Shown: positions 11,277-21,843 of the stretch, piece after piece | Position numbering within the stretch: the first letter of the stretch is position 1 | Layout of the letters: each line of letters begins with the position of its first letter | Origin: Liolophura sinensis | Taxonomy: Eukaryota; Mollusca; Polyplacophora; Chitonida; Chitonidae | NCBI RefSeq assembly: GCF_032854445.1 | Contig: NC_088302.1 | Span: forward strand, 48,762,046 to 48,826,045 | DNA length: 64,000 nucleotides | Direction: 5' to 3' | Translations under genes and position numbers: made by a program | The notes under the pieces: generated by a model | Databases searched by the model: none | What the model was told of the DNA's origin: nothing | Seen by the model: only the letters and a program-made list of their open reading frames with translations

Positions 11277-12701
11277 ATGTCTAGAAAAGTCAGTACAGAC
11301 CAGGGTAGTACTGTTGATTTGAGCGAGACTTTTCTCAACAACATGTTGGATGGAGATTCTTCCAAATTAGACAGCCAGCAGGAAGTAGATACTAATTCTG
11401 TTAGTGGTGATCAGCCATTTTGTAGGACTGAGTTGATTGCTGCACAACACAATGATCCAAGTATTTCTTGCTTGTTTAATGATGCAGCTAAAGATGGTGA
11501 ATCTTTACCTGACCCATGCTACTACTATGTCAAGTCTGGCATATTGATGCGGCAGTGGAGGCCTCCCGATGTTTCGTTGGAGGATGAATGGGCAGTTAAG
11601 CATCAGGTAGTTGTGCCCAAGTCTTATCGTAAAGACATACTGACCATAGCGCATGAAACGCCGTTAGCAGGTCATTTAGGTGTTAATAAGACATATCATA
11701 AGATTCTCAGTCATTTTTACTGGTCAGGAATAAGGAAAGATGTTACTGAATTTTGCAGGTCTTGTCATGCATGTCAGTTAGTGGGGAAACCTAACCAGAC
11801 AATCCCCAAGGCAGCCTTGAGGCCTATTCCTGCAATTGGTGAGCCATTCAGTAGAATCTTAATAGATTGTGTTGGTCCGCTACCTAAGACAAAGTCTGGA
11901 AATCAGTATATGTTAACCATAATGTGTACTTCAACTCGTTTCCCTGAGGCAATTCCACTAAGGAATATTAATTGTATTATTTTCACTCCTGATCGGCGCA
12001 AATCTAGACAACTTTGTCACATTAACATGTTAAAGCCATATGTAGACAGAGATAGCACTGATCTCAATGTTGTACATCCTAGTGGAGTTGTTATCTCTTG
12101 TTTTCCAGTGCCAAGTTGTAAGAGAGAATTAAAGCGTTTTTTGGGCATGGCAGGTTATTATCGTAAGTTCTGTAGGAACTTTTCATTTATTAGTGAGCCA
12201 CTAACTCAGCTGTTAAAGAAAGGTGCTAAATTCTTGTGGTCCATTGAGTGTCAGAGATCTTTTGATAGATTAAAGGCCATGCTAAGCAGCGGCCCCATAC
12301 TTGTAGCACCTGATTTTAATTTACCATTTAAGCTAGCTGTTGATGCTAGTGATATATCTGCTGGGGCAGTTTTGTTACAAGAAAATGAAACGGATCACGT
12401 TGATCACCCTGTATGTTTTTTCTCTCGCAAATTTCACAAGTGCCAGAGAAATTATTCGACAATAGAAAAGGAGTGTCTGTCCTTGATTCTAGCATTACAG
12501 CATTTTAAAGTATATGTGACTTCGTCAAGTTACTCCATTGTTGTGTATGCAGATCACAATCCCTTGACCTTCTTGCACAAACTAAAAGGTAAAAACCGAA
12601 GATTGTTACGGTGGAGTTTGCTTTTGCAAGAATTTAATCTAGAGATTAGACACATAAAAGGGAAAGATAATGTGATTGCTGATTGTTTGTCACGTGTCTA
12701 G
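11277..12701 (+). CDS. Truncated pol: integrase N-part, then RT connection and RNase H
   Basis: 474 codons, in frame with gag-protease. Order seen: an integrase zinc-binding domain (H126, H133, C160, C163), the start of the catalytic core with the first Asp (D197 in ILIDCVGPLP), then a jump near residue 230 to the integrase tail (TPDRRK...HINMLKPY). A second jump near residue 275 leads to the RT connection (RELKRFLGMAGYYRKF) and an RNase H with D356, E399, D426 and D469. Missing are the second Asp and Glu of the integrase core and the entire RT palm with its catalytic Asp pair. So integration and DNA synthesis should both be dead, while RNase H residues remain. The frame stays open across both deletions. 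Whether it is translated, by reading through the TGA before it or by restart at this ATG, cannot be told. Confidence 0.85.
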   Translation: MSRKVSTDQGSTVDLSETFLNNMLDGDSSKLDSQQEVDTNSVSGDQPFCRTELIAAQHNDPSISCLFNDAAKDGESLPDPCYYYVKSGILMRQWRPPDVSLEDEWAVKHQVVVPKSYRKDILTIAHETPLAGHLGVNKTYHKILSHFYWSGIRKDVTEFCRSCHACQLVGKPNQTIPKAALRPIPAIGEPFSRILIDCVGPLPKTKSGNQYMLTIMCTSTRFPEAIPLRNINCIIFTPDRRKSRQLCHINMLKPYVDRDSTDLNVVHPSGVVISCFPVPSCKRELKRFLGMAGYYRKFCRNFSFISEPLTQLLKKGAKFLWSIECQRSFDRLKAMLSSGPILVAPDFNLPFKLAVDASDISAGAVLLQENETDHVDHPVCFFSRKFHKCQRNYSTIEKECLSLILALQHFKVYVTSSSYSIVVYADHNPLTFLHKLKGKNRRLLRWSLLLQEFNLEIRHIKGKDNVIADCLSRV

Positions 12702-12800
12702 TTGGTTTTCTGCAGCTTTGTTTTTAAAGACTGTGGTAAACGTTATTATTATTGATTATGAATATGTTAAAGAAAGTTTTATGCAAAACTTTCTTTCCCT

Positions 12801-12812
12801 GAAGGGTGGGGG
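12801..12812 (+). promoter_or_regulatory. Polypurine tract
   Basis: The run GAAGGGTGGGGG directly abuts the 3' LTR. This is where plus-strand DNA synthesis is primed in LTR elements. A T interrupts the purines. Confidence 0.7.
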
Positions 12813-12984
12813 TGTTATGTATGACTATTTAACGTTTTCATGTACTGTTAGTCTGCGGATCTTTGTGAAAGCATAACAGGCCCTGTTATATATGTACAGC
12901 GCGGACCGGATGGAAAGCACCTTGTTCAATGCTTTGTTTATTTCACTGAGTCTGTTTTCTGTTGCTGTTTTCAATACCGTAACA
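12813..12984 (+). repeat. 3' LTR
   Basis: 172 bp with TGTTA...TAACA ends, matching the 5' LTR apart from the 13-bp length difference and one substitution. The target duplication CCAT follows at 12985-12988. Confidence 0.9.
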
Positions 12985-12988
12985 CCAT

Positions 12989-13345
12989 GTCCGACTTTTT
13001 CCACCAGATCTGTCGTTCAACAATACCAAGCTTGACTTTCTCCACTACCACACCTGTCTTTCTCCACTACCACACCTGCATTGCTCCACGACCACACCTG
13101 ACTTTCCCCACTAATACGCCTGACTTTCCCCACCACCCCACCTGTCTTTTAACTTCACCACACCTGGCTTTCTCCACTACGCCACCTGGCTTTCTCCATT
13201 ACCACACCTGACTCTCTCCACTACAACACCTGACTTTCTCCATTATAACGCCTGATTATCAGCTCTAAAACGCATGATTTTCTCCACTACCACACCTGAC
13301 TTTCTCCTTTGCCATGTCTTTCTTTCTCCACTACTCGTTCTCAGA
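12989..13345 (+). repeat. Minisatellite array, right of the LTR element
   Basis: The 23-bp 'ctccactaccacacctgact' family resumes directly after the target duplication, showing that the retrotransposon landed inside the array. Units become irregular towards 13345. Confidence 0.85.
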
Positions 13346-14990
13346 AGTCCTTCCATGTGAAACATTTCCAAACAACGTAGCTGACGTTAAATTACCCAAC
13401 TTATCCTCTTGTTTTAACTACAGTCGAGCACCTATAATCCTTCTCTCCTCGTCTACAGTCTAATTTGTCCCTTCTTTGTCCATTGTCAGCGATATTTTGG
13501 CAAACAAAGTCTCCCGTCCGTTTCTCCGTTCACGCTCTCACTCTTACCGGGATGGCCGCCCATGTGAACGCGCAAACTGCTTGCGTCACACGCGTCCTAG
13601 ACATTGACCCGAGAACAGCCAAAGTATATTGTTTAATGCCACATAGGCCCTGAGAACCATAGTGAGCTAAAATCTCTCCCTAGTAGACTAAATCTCTCCT
13701 AAGGTGTGCGTGGTGGGGAGAAAGGAAGATCTGGGAAACTTTACCCAATCTAGCAAGTAGTGTACACCACCACATAGTAATGAGAAAGATCTGGCAGATT
13801 ATTTTGCGGGAAAATTTCAAGAAACGACGTGAATGCAGATAAGATATGGAAAGGATGAACTTTCGAAAGAAATTTGGAGAAGGATTATCGAAAATAATTA
13901 GGTAATACCTTTGCCTTTCACAGATATGCTTTAAATGAACCAATTATGCTTCAGTTCGCTATAGCCGCAGCTAAGCACAGGCTCATTCTCTGTCATAGGC
14001 CCACCTGAGGAATTCCCTGTGACCTGAAATTTACAAGCTGCGTCAACCAATGAAACGCATCTAAACACACCGGCTAGCTGTTGTTATAGAATGTTTACCT
14101 TGACATTGACATCCATGACTAAATTTCCCATCACCCGCATCACACAGCTGGAAATCAGTTGCCAGTAAACTGATGCTCTTCTGTTTTTGAAAAGGCTGAC
14201 TAACCTATATAGCCTTTTAAAATTTCGGGCGAGTTGCTTGATGCTATTGTCTTGACATTTTAGTCATCGACGACGAGAGCAGCTTTCTGAAAATACTTTC
14301 CTTTATTAACGTTAAAATTTCGTTTTTGGGTCACAAATGGGTCACATAACATGAGCCATGCTGTAATACTTTGTGTTTTGACTTTCTTTGTTTCTGGGAT
14401 TTTTTTTTTTGGAGAAACCTCATACTTATGTAAGTTTTCACGTCAACAATGTATTTTAATGTTCATTGGAGATAAACATTTTTAATTCCCTCCCATCATA
14501 CGACCTGGTATAGTATATTTGCCGAAGGACAAATCGGGACAGTAATTAAATGATGACTGATCTAATTGTGTTCATGTTCTAAACAACCATCAGAGTGTGT
14601 ATCCCGTTATTGCGAGGTATTGGAGTATTTAACGTGGAAGGATCCATTGTAGAATACGCAGTCTACAATTTCGTGTGTTACACTGACAGACAAGTTACGT
14701 TTTTTGATTGATGGGAAAATAGATGGTGTTATCGCTGCAAACTTTCACATGTATGTGACAGATGTTCCGTTATTCAGACAGAACAATTTTGTTGGTGTAA
14801 CGGAGTATTTTGTTCTCCATAGAAAAACACATGTATTATGTTGTGCATGTAGCAATCTAACCTTGCGTCATATAGTAAACATAATATTAGGATAAATATA
14901 ACAGATCAGGGTGATTTTTAGAGTGAAGTGATATGACACCTGCAGCCCCTGATACTAACATCACCGTGATAATGGTCAAGCAGTATAAAG
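13346..14990. other. Intergenic, no gene seen
   Basis: From about 13800 it matches block B (50730-50970, then 51225-51370 and 52131 onward). Block A keeps the empty sites of two block B insertions: a SINE near 14066 and the solo LTR at AGCC, 14211-14214. A poly-T run sits at 14401-14410. Short frames are not convincing. Confidence 0.6.
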
Positions 14991-15013
14991 TAAATCTTCC
15001 TTACTGTTTCGTT

Positions 15014-15104
15014 AACCATGAATACAACGTAATAACAATTAATGCAACCATGAATACATTGTAATAACAATTAATGCAACCATGAATACAATGTAATGAA
15101 AATG
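15014..15104 (+). repeat. Tandem repeat, about 31-bp unit, three copies
   Basis: 'accatgaatacaacgtaata' with 'acaattaatgca' repeats three times. Block B has two copies at about 52914-52970. Confidence 0.7.
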
Positions 15105-15302
15105 TATGTACTCTTGTTACGAACCTCGTCTGTAAACATTGTATTATATTTTCTTAATTTTTTACTTGTCAGTGTCTGGCCTACATTTTTCCCTCAGTGT
15201 ACGTTATAGCCTGCAGTGTTATTCCGTCGAGAGTTCTCGAGGTTTTGGTTCCAGAATTTTCTTATATGCTAGTCTGTAAATATGAGCGACGGAGTTGTGA
15301 AA

Positions 15303-15425
15303 CTCGCAGCCATTCATTCAAGTCCACTTTTGAGCAGTCATTTACTCAAGTCCACTTTAGGGCAGTCATTCATTTAAGTCCACTTGCGAGCAGTTATTCA
15401 CTCAAGTCCATTTGAGAGTAGTCAT
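15303..15425 (+). repeat. Tandem repeat, about 29-bp unit
   Basis: Four to five units built on 'gagcagtcattcactcaagt' and 'ccactttt'. Block B has a longer, shuffled version at about 53165-53330. Confidence 0.65.
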
Positions 15426-16392
15426 ATTCACTCTGATTCATTCTGACGGACTTTGAAAATATCGGCTTTCATGCCATTCGACATTCGTCATTTTATTCCA
15501 TTTTCTTAACTCAGCACTTTGTGAGCTTATGTTTCGTCACTTGCTATTTTTTTTTGGAGACGTTATATTTGGAACTTGCGTGGATCATTGTCTCTTTGTG
15601 TTATTACGTAGATTTCATCCCAGTATTTTCTGAAAGTGACTTTGTGTATATTTCCTAGGAAACATACATCGACAGCTCGGCATCATGGACGCTACTGTCA
15701 ACCCATCCGCCCTGAGAAGTAACACATTCACAGGTTGTTGAGGAAGAAACCCCTTATCGAACTGCCATCCGTAGATTGAGAAATTCATCTTAAGTGTGGA
15801 TTCTATATTTACGTGCACTGACTCGCCTTTGGAAGCCCGACTATTCCATGCGGGTAATAATTTGTATTGTCTTGTAAATCATTGTCAGTTGTGTTATTTG
15901 TCTATTTTGTAAAAATATATGTATTGAACTTATTCGAGCGTTTTTGTGTTTCTTTGTTTGATCTTGTGTAAGGCCTATCGCTGATCTGAGAGTTAAACAA
16001 GCCAGTTGTTTATCATTTGTACTCTCCAATAGTGGTAGCCTTACATCTTACAGTAAAATTTACTGGCTATGTGGAGAGTGTTTACTGTTTTGTAGATGCA
16101 TGTACACAGTTTTGATTGGAGTTTAGTCAGTTTTGTAATTGCACATGCAATAAGCGCTAAAAATGTAGCATCGCCACGTGCCTTTTGCCCAGGCAAAATA
16201 CAAACACCAATCAAACCTACAGATAGTACAGATGTCAAGTAATCCGCCCGTGTGTCAATACTGTTAACTCAAACTAGGTATGTGTATTTGTACAGTAACT
16301 GGCGTCTTTTCCATTTGTCTATGGAAAGACAGAAAAATGTCACCTTTGCTGTGTACATGTAGGTACCAGCCAGTCTATAATCTGGAAGAAGA

Positions 16393-16630
16393 TTTATTTA
16401 TTTATTTGATGGGTGTTTTATGCCGCACTCAAGAATATTTCACTTATACGACGGCGGCCAGCATTATGGTGGAAGGAAACCAGGTAGAGCCCGGGGTTAA
16501 TCCATGACCATCCGCAGGTTGTTGCCTGACCTTCCCATGTAGGGCCGGACCTTCCCATGTACGGTCACAGTGACTGCATTGGTAAGAGGCTCCTGGCTGG
16601 CGCGATAACCATCTGGGCCACGGAGGCCCC
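16393..16630 (-). mobile_element. Near full-length SINE, present in both blocks
   Basis: Left end is the tail ('tttatttatttatttgat'), followed by the body and the tRNA head ending in 'gggccacggaggcccc'. Block B holds the same copy in the same place (54095-54350), including an unusual doubling of 'ggaccttcccatgta'. It was therefore inserted before the duplication. Confidence 0.85.
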
Positions 16631-16934
16631 CTGGAGGGAGATTTATCTGCGTCTCCAAAACAGTGTCAAACAGATAATCACGCTTAATCGCGAGAATAGC
16701 ATATGATATCCTTCTTTTTGTTACACTACTATCTTTGGAGGTAGGGTATGTGTATGAGCTCTGTGATTGGTTGAAAATTACAGATCATTACCAAGGATAT
16801 TATTGTCAATTTACGATCCTTCAACTGGAGAGAATGTAATGTTCTGTCCAGTTGAAACACAAGACGACTTGATGCAGCTTTGGACAAATGCCATTACATT
16901 CTGCAATAATTTGTTCTTGTTATTCGGTTTTTAT

Positions 16935-17116
16935 TTTTTTTATTTTTTTTTTGATTGGCGTTTTACGCCGTACTCAAGAATATTTTCACTTACACGACGG
17001 CGGCCAGCATTTTGGTGGGTGGAAACCGGGCAGAGCCCGGAGAAAACCCACGACCATCCGCAGGTTGCTGGAAGACCTTCCCACTTACGGCCGGAGAGGA
17101 AGCCAGCATGAGCTGG
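16935..17116 (-). mobile_element. SINE, head-truncated, specific to block A
   Basis: Flanked by a perfect 14-bp target duplication, 'tattcggtttttat', at 16921-16934 and 17117-17130. Block B has one uninterrupted copy of that 14-mer at the same place (about 54629-54642), a clean empty site. The tRNA head is missing, as expected from aborted LINE-driven reverse transcription. Confidence 0.9.
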
Positions 17117-17182
17117 TATTCGGTTTTTATGTATGGAAGATGTATATAACATTTTCAATCCAGGCCTAAATAATATTTTTTT

Positions 17183-17254
17183 AATTCCATTCGTGTTTTA
17201 CACCGTTCTCAGGGATATTTCATTTATACGACAGTGGCCAGCAATGTGGTGGGA
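17183..17254 (-). mobile_element. SINE tail fragment, diverged
   Basis: 'cgtgttttacaccgttctca' then 'ggatatttcatttatacgac' match the SINE 3' body with several changes. It ends after about 70 bases and directly precedes the next SINE. Confidence 0.65.
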
Positions 17255-17265
17255 TAAATTTTATG

Positions 17266-17495
17266 TTATTTATTTGATTGGTGTTTTACGCCGTACTCAA
17301 GAATATTTCACTTATACGACGGCGGCCAACATTATGGTGGAAGGAAACCGGGCAGAGCCCGGAGGAAACCCACGACTATCCGCAGGTTGCTGTCAGACCA
17401 TCCCACGTACGGCCGGAGAAAAAGCCATCATGAGCTGGACTTGAACTCACAGCGACCGCATTGGTGAGAGACTCCTGGGTCATTACGCTGCGCTA
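17266..17495 (-). mobile_element. Near full-length SINE, block A only
   Basis: Tail, body and most of the tRNA head ('cattacgctgcgcta') are present. Block B lacks this copy. Confidence 0.85.
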
Positions 17496-17499
17496 TGGT

Positions 17500-19440
17500 G
17501 GGAGAAAAGCCCACGCCCATCCACAGATGCGTCAATATGCGTGTGTACATGTTGCCGGGTTTAAAGCCACAAGTCTGTTGTACAGTTTATTGTTCATTAT
17601 TGGCGGAGTAATAGAAATCTACCAGAGAATCAGGCTACCGTTGACTCTGGTGCGTTAAAAATATTATTTGTGTAAGTCTAAAAATATAGTCTAAAATACC
17701 AATCAAATCAATGTGATGCAGGTGATAATGCAAAGAAAAAGAAACAAAAAAACAAAAAACCCATATATATATATATATATACATATACACGCAGTCTTAC
17801 TCAACAGAATAAAAGAAAATCTGCACTGATACCTTTATGTTGACGAACAAAAGTGGCAGGGTCCATGCACTGCGCCCGTTCTCATATATCTGTACTACTC
17901 GGCTACAGAACTCACATTTGCCTAGCGCGTTACTTCCCTATAAATGTATGAGGTGAAATACATTGTAACTCTTGCCAAAGACCGAAGCAGAGTTTCAGTT
18001 AAGAGTTATCCATAGGCAGCTACAGATTGTAACATTAGGTGGTTTACGTTACAGATTCTGAATCCGAGTGCAATGCCTCGTGAACCGAAATTCACAGCGT
18101 ACTGAGGATTGACACACTAGAGACGACTGTCCAGCTGGTAAAAAAAGGTCAGGAATAATGAAATATGCCGAAATATCTGATACATTGTTGATTTGTTGGA
18201 AATTTTACCCACGAAGTAATTATTCACTATGCGTGTGTTAAAATGTCACCCATTGTAGTGTGTTAAAATGTCACCCATTGTAGTGTTTTTCTGCACAGAA
18301 GAGCCATGTTGTCAGTGAAGTAGACAACCTATTAACTACAAGTTTATTTAAGGATCCGTCACGCAAGCGCCAGCCGAAACTACTATGACATGATACCCAT
18401 TGTAGTGTGTTAAAACGGTCACTAGTTTAACATCACAATACGCCAGCAATTTCGTTGTATTTGTAATGTTCAAATATTTTTCCATGTGTTTATCTTTGTT
18501 CCAAAATAATATTTCTCAAACAATAATGATAAATGGAAACATGCCATGCTGACGTGTACGCGAAAACAACAAAGCGGATTTTGATGCACCATCTTACGTA
18601 TATTTACTTATTTATTTTCCTCTAGGCTGAATGCATAGCTCAACCTAGATTTGTTCAAATTTCGAAATGATAACATCTAACCTGAATAAAAGATAATTTA
18701 AACTACAGGTAGAAAAGTTTAACATGCGCAGACCATGTGACGCTTGACTGTACTGGAGCCAGTCTGTTCTTAGAGAATACGAACACTCGCCCACGTCACG
18801 TGATGTTTACGTGACGTTTATTATGATAATTAACCCCGTTGTCAATGAGACCTTGTCATTCCAAGGCGTACCCTAATGGATGCAAATACTTGCCCAGATT
18901 ACATGTTTTATACCACGTAACGCCAGTAATCACCGCGAAAGCAATCGGGTTGTGTGTTCTGTGAACGATTTTAGTTGAGTTGCATGGCGGTTTGTTAGCA
19001 TGGTGATTGGCAACACTCAGTCCATGTAGATATATAGGCACTACAGGCGATAATCAACAATACGTAGGCCCACACCTGTTACATCTGATGTAGAACACTC
19101 GGTCGAGTATGTTGTTTGTTCAGAAACAGGAAGGAGTGCAGTGTAATTGGGCAACATACTTTTATAGCAGTTTAAATGAAACCAGTGCAGCGCACCAGAC
19201 GGATGTTTGCATATGATAACAACATGAAGGTAATTTCTTTTAAACTGTCATGTTTTGCATCTGGATTGTATACGTCAGCTTTTAATCCGATTCATTACCC
19301 TGGCGTCAAATCAATTGAAAATGATATATAGCAAAAAATAAGCCTAGAAAATTCCCAGATACGCAAACAGTAACGTTCACTGGTTGTCTGCAAAACCACA
19401 GTGTTCTATTATACAAACATCACAGTAAATCTCAAATGCG
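17500..19440. other. Intergenic, shared with block B, no gene seen
   Basis: Matches 54660-56800 at moderate to high identity. Contains a short (TA)n run near 17763 and a direct repeat 'gtgttaaaatgtcacccatt' at 18233-18290. No frame looks coding. Confidence 0.6.
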
Positions 19441-19493
19441 TTCTTAGCTGTATTACACTGATATACCTTGCGATTGATACTTATTTTGCTCAG

Positions 19494-19631
19494 ATGAAAG
19501 TCATAATAAATTACATTTTTGCCAGTTTTATCATGCATAATCTTGCTGAGAGGGTTTTCTTCAATGAGGACAAGCAAACAGTACCTCCAGAGTGGTTTTA
19601 TAAGAAGTATTTTGCGCCAAAGCCAAATTGA
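19494..19631 (+). pseudogene. Possible relic last exon, block A copy
   Basis: After an AG at 19492-19493 a frame reads to a stop and ends ...TVPPEWFYKKYFAPKPN. Block B (56863-57005) has the same C-terminal reading, but the N-terminal half differs by small indels between the copies, and all four substitutions in the shared last 31 codons change the amino acid. That argues against selection. I do not recognise the peptide; it may be a decayed exon or chance. Confidence 0.25.
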
Positions 19632-20310
19632 AGTTAAGAGTAGGAAGTTAACTTTAGAATAATATATACACGCGAAGTACACTGTGTTAATGTGACAATG
19701 TTCGTCTGCAGAATCCAGTAGTAAACATCGTTTCTACGTAAAACACAAGTGCTGTTAATGAAAAGGAAAAAATTGTATAACCCTGAAACTCCATTTTGTT
19801 ATGATTTGCTTACTGTAATATTACCGCTTTTGATATCCGCTGATGATAACCCCTACACTACATTTTGTAATGGTTTGTTTACTGTAATATATTTGTATAT
19901 GTTTAGACAAAATATTTAGTACAAAATATTTCCATTCTTTCAATTAACACTGATTGTGTTTTATGTTCGGGTATGTTTACTGTTGGAATTTGTAGAGGTA
20001 GAGTATCGTTGATGCATGAGATTCCAAGGATAAGCATTTCAGCCAGTTCTGTAAATCTTCAATGCAGAAGACCATATTGCCTAACAACCTAGACTTAAGA
20101 AAATTGCGCACGTAAATGCACAATGACGTCTGGATTTTGAATTTTGAAATAATCCAGCTGATTATAGAATTAATGCAGTTTTTATTTATGCGTTTTTCAT
20201 GATCTGGTCTATTTTTATAAAACCATGATGAGATCACTGAAAGAGATCGAGATAATTAGGACAAAAACTGCTACTTCAACTTTCAGGTCAACTAAAAACA
20301 GGTCATGAAA

Positions 20311-20456
20311 ATCCTCAACCATGACAATATCCTCAACCATGACAATATCCTCAACCATGACAATATCCTCAACCATGACAATATCCTCAACCATGACAAT
20401 ATCCTCAACCATGACAATATCCTCAAACATGACAATATCCTCAAACATGACAAATT
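20311..20456 (+). repeat. 18-bp minisatellite, 8 units
   Basis: The unit 'ctcaaccatgacaatatc' repeats eight times with few changes. As 18 is a multiple of three, all frames stay open, giving a spurious VEDIVM repeat on the minus strand. Block B has 13 units. Confidence 0.9.
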
Positions 20457-21112
20457 CCATGGTGAAATGACAATGAAAAGTGTGGGTTATAGGATTATTT
20501 GGACCAGGTCTGTTTACATCATGTGAGTCAATTTTTAGACCATCTACCAAGAGACGTGGCGATGTTTTCATTCACAGACAAAGCATCATCTAGTTTAATA
20601 TTATCATAAATTGAACAGCCATAAGAAAACGGCTAAGAAATTAGTTTAAGGTGACTGTAGAAATATTTGCATTTATAAGACGAAATTACCGGTGCAATTA
20701 TAAAACAAACGGAAAAAAAATCAGCTTTGATGTTTTCAAACCAAAAAAAGTAGGCGTAGATTCCTGTTCTCTGTGAAATACTTTTTTAGTTCTGCTAGTG
20801 ATACTTTGCCAAAGTAAAAAACAGTAAACTGACTTAATAAACTTAATAAACTGCATTTCATACATGTATAATCTCATCTTGGTCGTGTAGATGTGGTCTG
20901 TAATTTGGTGATTGAAGTGACCCTGAAATTATGTGGCACCATGTTACAAACTCTTATAGGAATGGAAATACTCAGTAAAACAATTTCCAGTTTTGAACAG
21001 TTAACGTCCCAGCCTCAGCTCTAAATATGAGCTTAAATAGTGCAAAAAGGCTTCGCAAAAAGTCTCATAATAGATCACAGTTTGTACTTTAGGACATTAG
21101 CCAGTGCTGTGC

Positions 21113-21116
<4 letters not shown>

Positions 21117-21193
<77 letters not shown>
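21117..21193. repeat. (AT)n microsatellite
   Basis: About 77 bases of pure AT alternation. At the same place block B has only about 17 bases (58596-58612), joined to sequence matching A's 21290, so about 100 bases after the repeat also differ. Confidence 0.95.
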
Positions 21194-21196
<3 letters not shown>

Positions 21197-21445
21197 TGTT
21201 TGTCTGATTTAGATTGTGTCAGCGAATACCTGTGCGTACAATTAGCCCACAGCACTGTGCATCGCTAGGATGACATGCCTTTTCATTCCACAGAACTTAG
21301 TTAGCCGTTTAGGGCAAAATCCTCACCTCATCCGCTCTTGTCTTATGGTATCCTGTACATTGGTACGACACGACAAATATTTATCAAGACGGAAAGGCCG
21401 GTGCAAGTCAGGATTTCATAAAAAAATTCTTGTCCCAACCTAAAT

Positions 21446-21476
21446 CTCCTGTCATCTGGAAAAACCTAGTAAGTCA
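21446..21476 (+). repeat. Left terminal inverted repeat of the DNA transposon
   Basis: 31 bases, pairing with 23231-23261 with two mismatches (positions 8 and 26 from the tip). The tip CTCCTGT is directly next to the AAAT duplication. Confidence 0.9.
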
Positions 21477-21504
21477 AATTTTGGTGAAAAATGAGTTAGG
21501 CCCA

Positions 21505-21780
21505 CAACTGGACTTGCTATGTTTTTCTCTTTCATTTCATCCAGGTAAAGTGTGTGAAAGTCCCTCCTGTTGGGAATTTTTGATCTTGAAGAACCTAGTA
21601 AGTCAATATCATGTGGAAAAATACCACATAGTCATCTGGGAAAACCTAGTAATTCGTCTTGCTAGGTTTTTCCAGATCAATGTACGACTACATGTCACTT
21701 ACTAGGTTCTACAAGATCAAAAGCTCTCAACAGGAAGCGCTTTCACACTCTTTACCTGGATCAATTGAAAGGGAAAAACA
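21505..21780. repeat. Long imperfect inverted repeat inside the transposon's 5' region
   Basis: The arm starting 'ggacttgctatgtttttctc' (about 21518) is repeated, inverted, in the stretch ending about 21790, with the turn near 21660. The arms also contain partial copies of the terminal repeat ('ctgggaaaacctagtaa', 'ttgctaggtttttccagat'). The RNA or single-stranded DNA could form a hairpin of roughly 130 bp. It could hold transposase binding sites or be a scar of a nested insertion. Confidence 0.7.
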
Positions 21781-21843
21781 TAGCAAGTCAAATTATTTCT
21801 CATATGAGTTAAACCAATCACATTACCTAATTCTGGTCATGTG

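Larger units (their letters stand above)
9125..12984 (+). mobile_element. Ty3/gypsy LTR retrotransposon with integrase before RT/RNase H, internally deleted
   Basis: Two nearly identical LTRs, a primer-binding site, a gag-protease frame, a shortened pol frame, a purine-rich tract and a 4-bp target duplication CCAT (9121-9124 and 12985-12988) define the element. In pol, the integrase zinc-binding region and part of the core come before the RT connection and RNase H. That order is typical of Ty1/copia, yet the RNase H and gag look like Ty3/gypsy; published Gmr1-like elements share this arrangement. Two internal deletions removed most of the integrase core and the whole RT palm without breaking the frame. 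It cannot copy itself alone, but matching LTRs point to recent movement, presumably helped by an intact relative. Block B has no copy. Confidence 0.9.

Noticed and set aside
16767-17169. Plus-strand frames of about 90-115 codons
   Set aside because: They run into or through SINE copies; the part shared with block B is interrupted there by stops.
20215-20571. Minus-strand frame with a VEDIVM repeat, also at 57679-57915
   Set aside because: Product of the 18-bp tandem repeat, which is a multiple of three and lacks stops; unit number differs between copies and no start or splice support exists.
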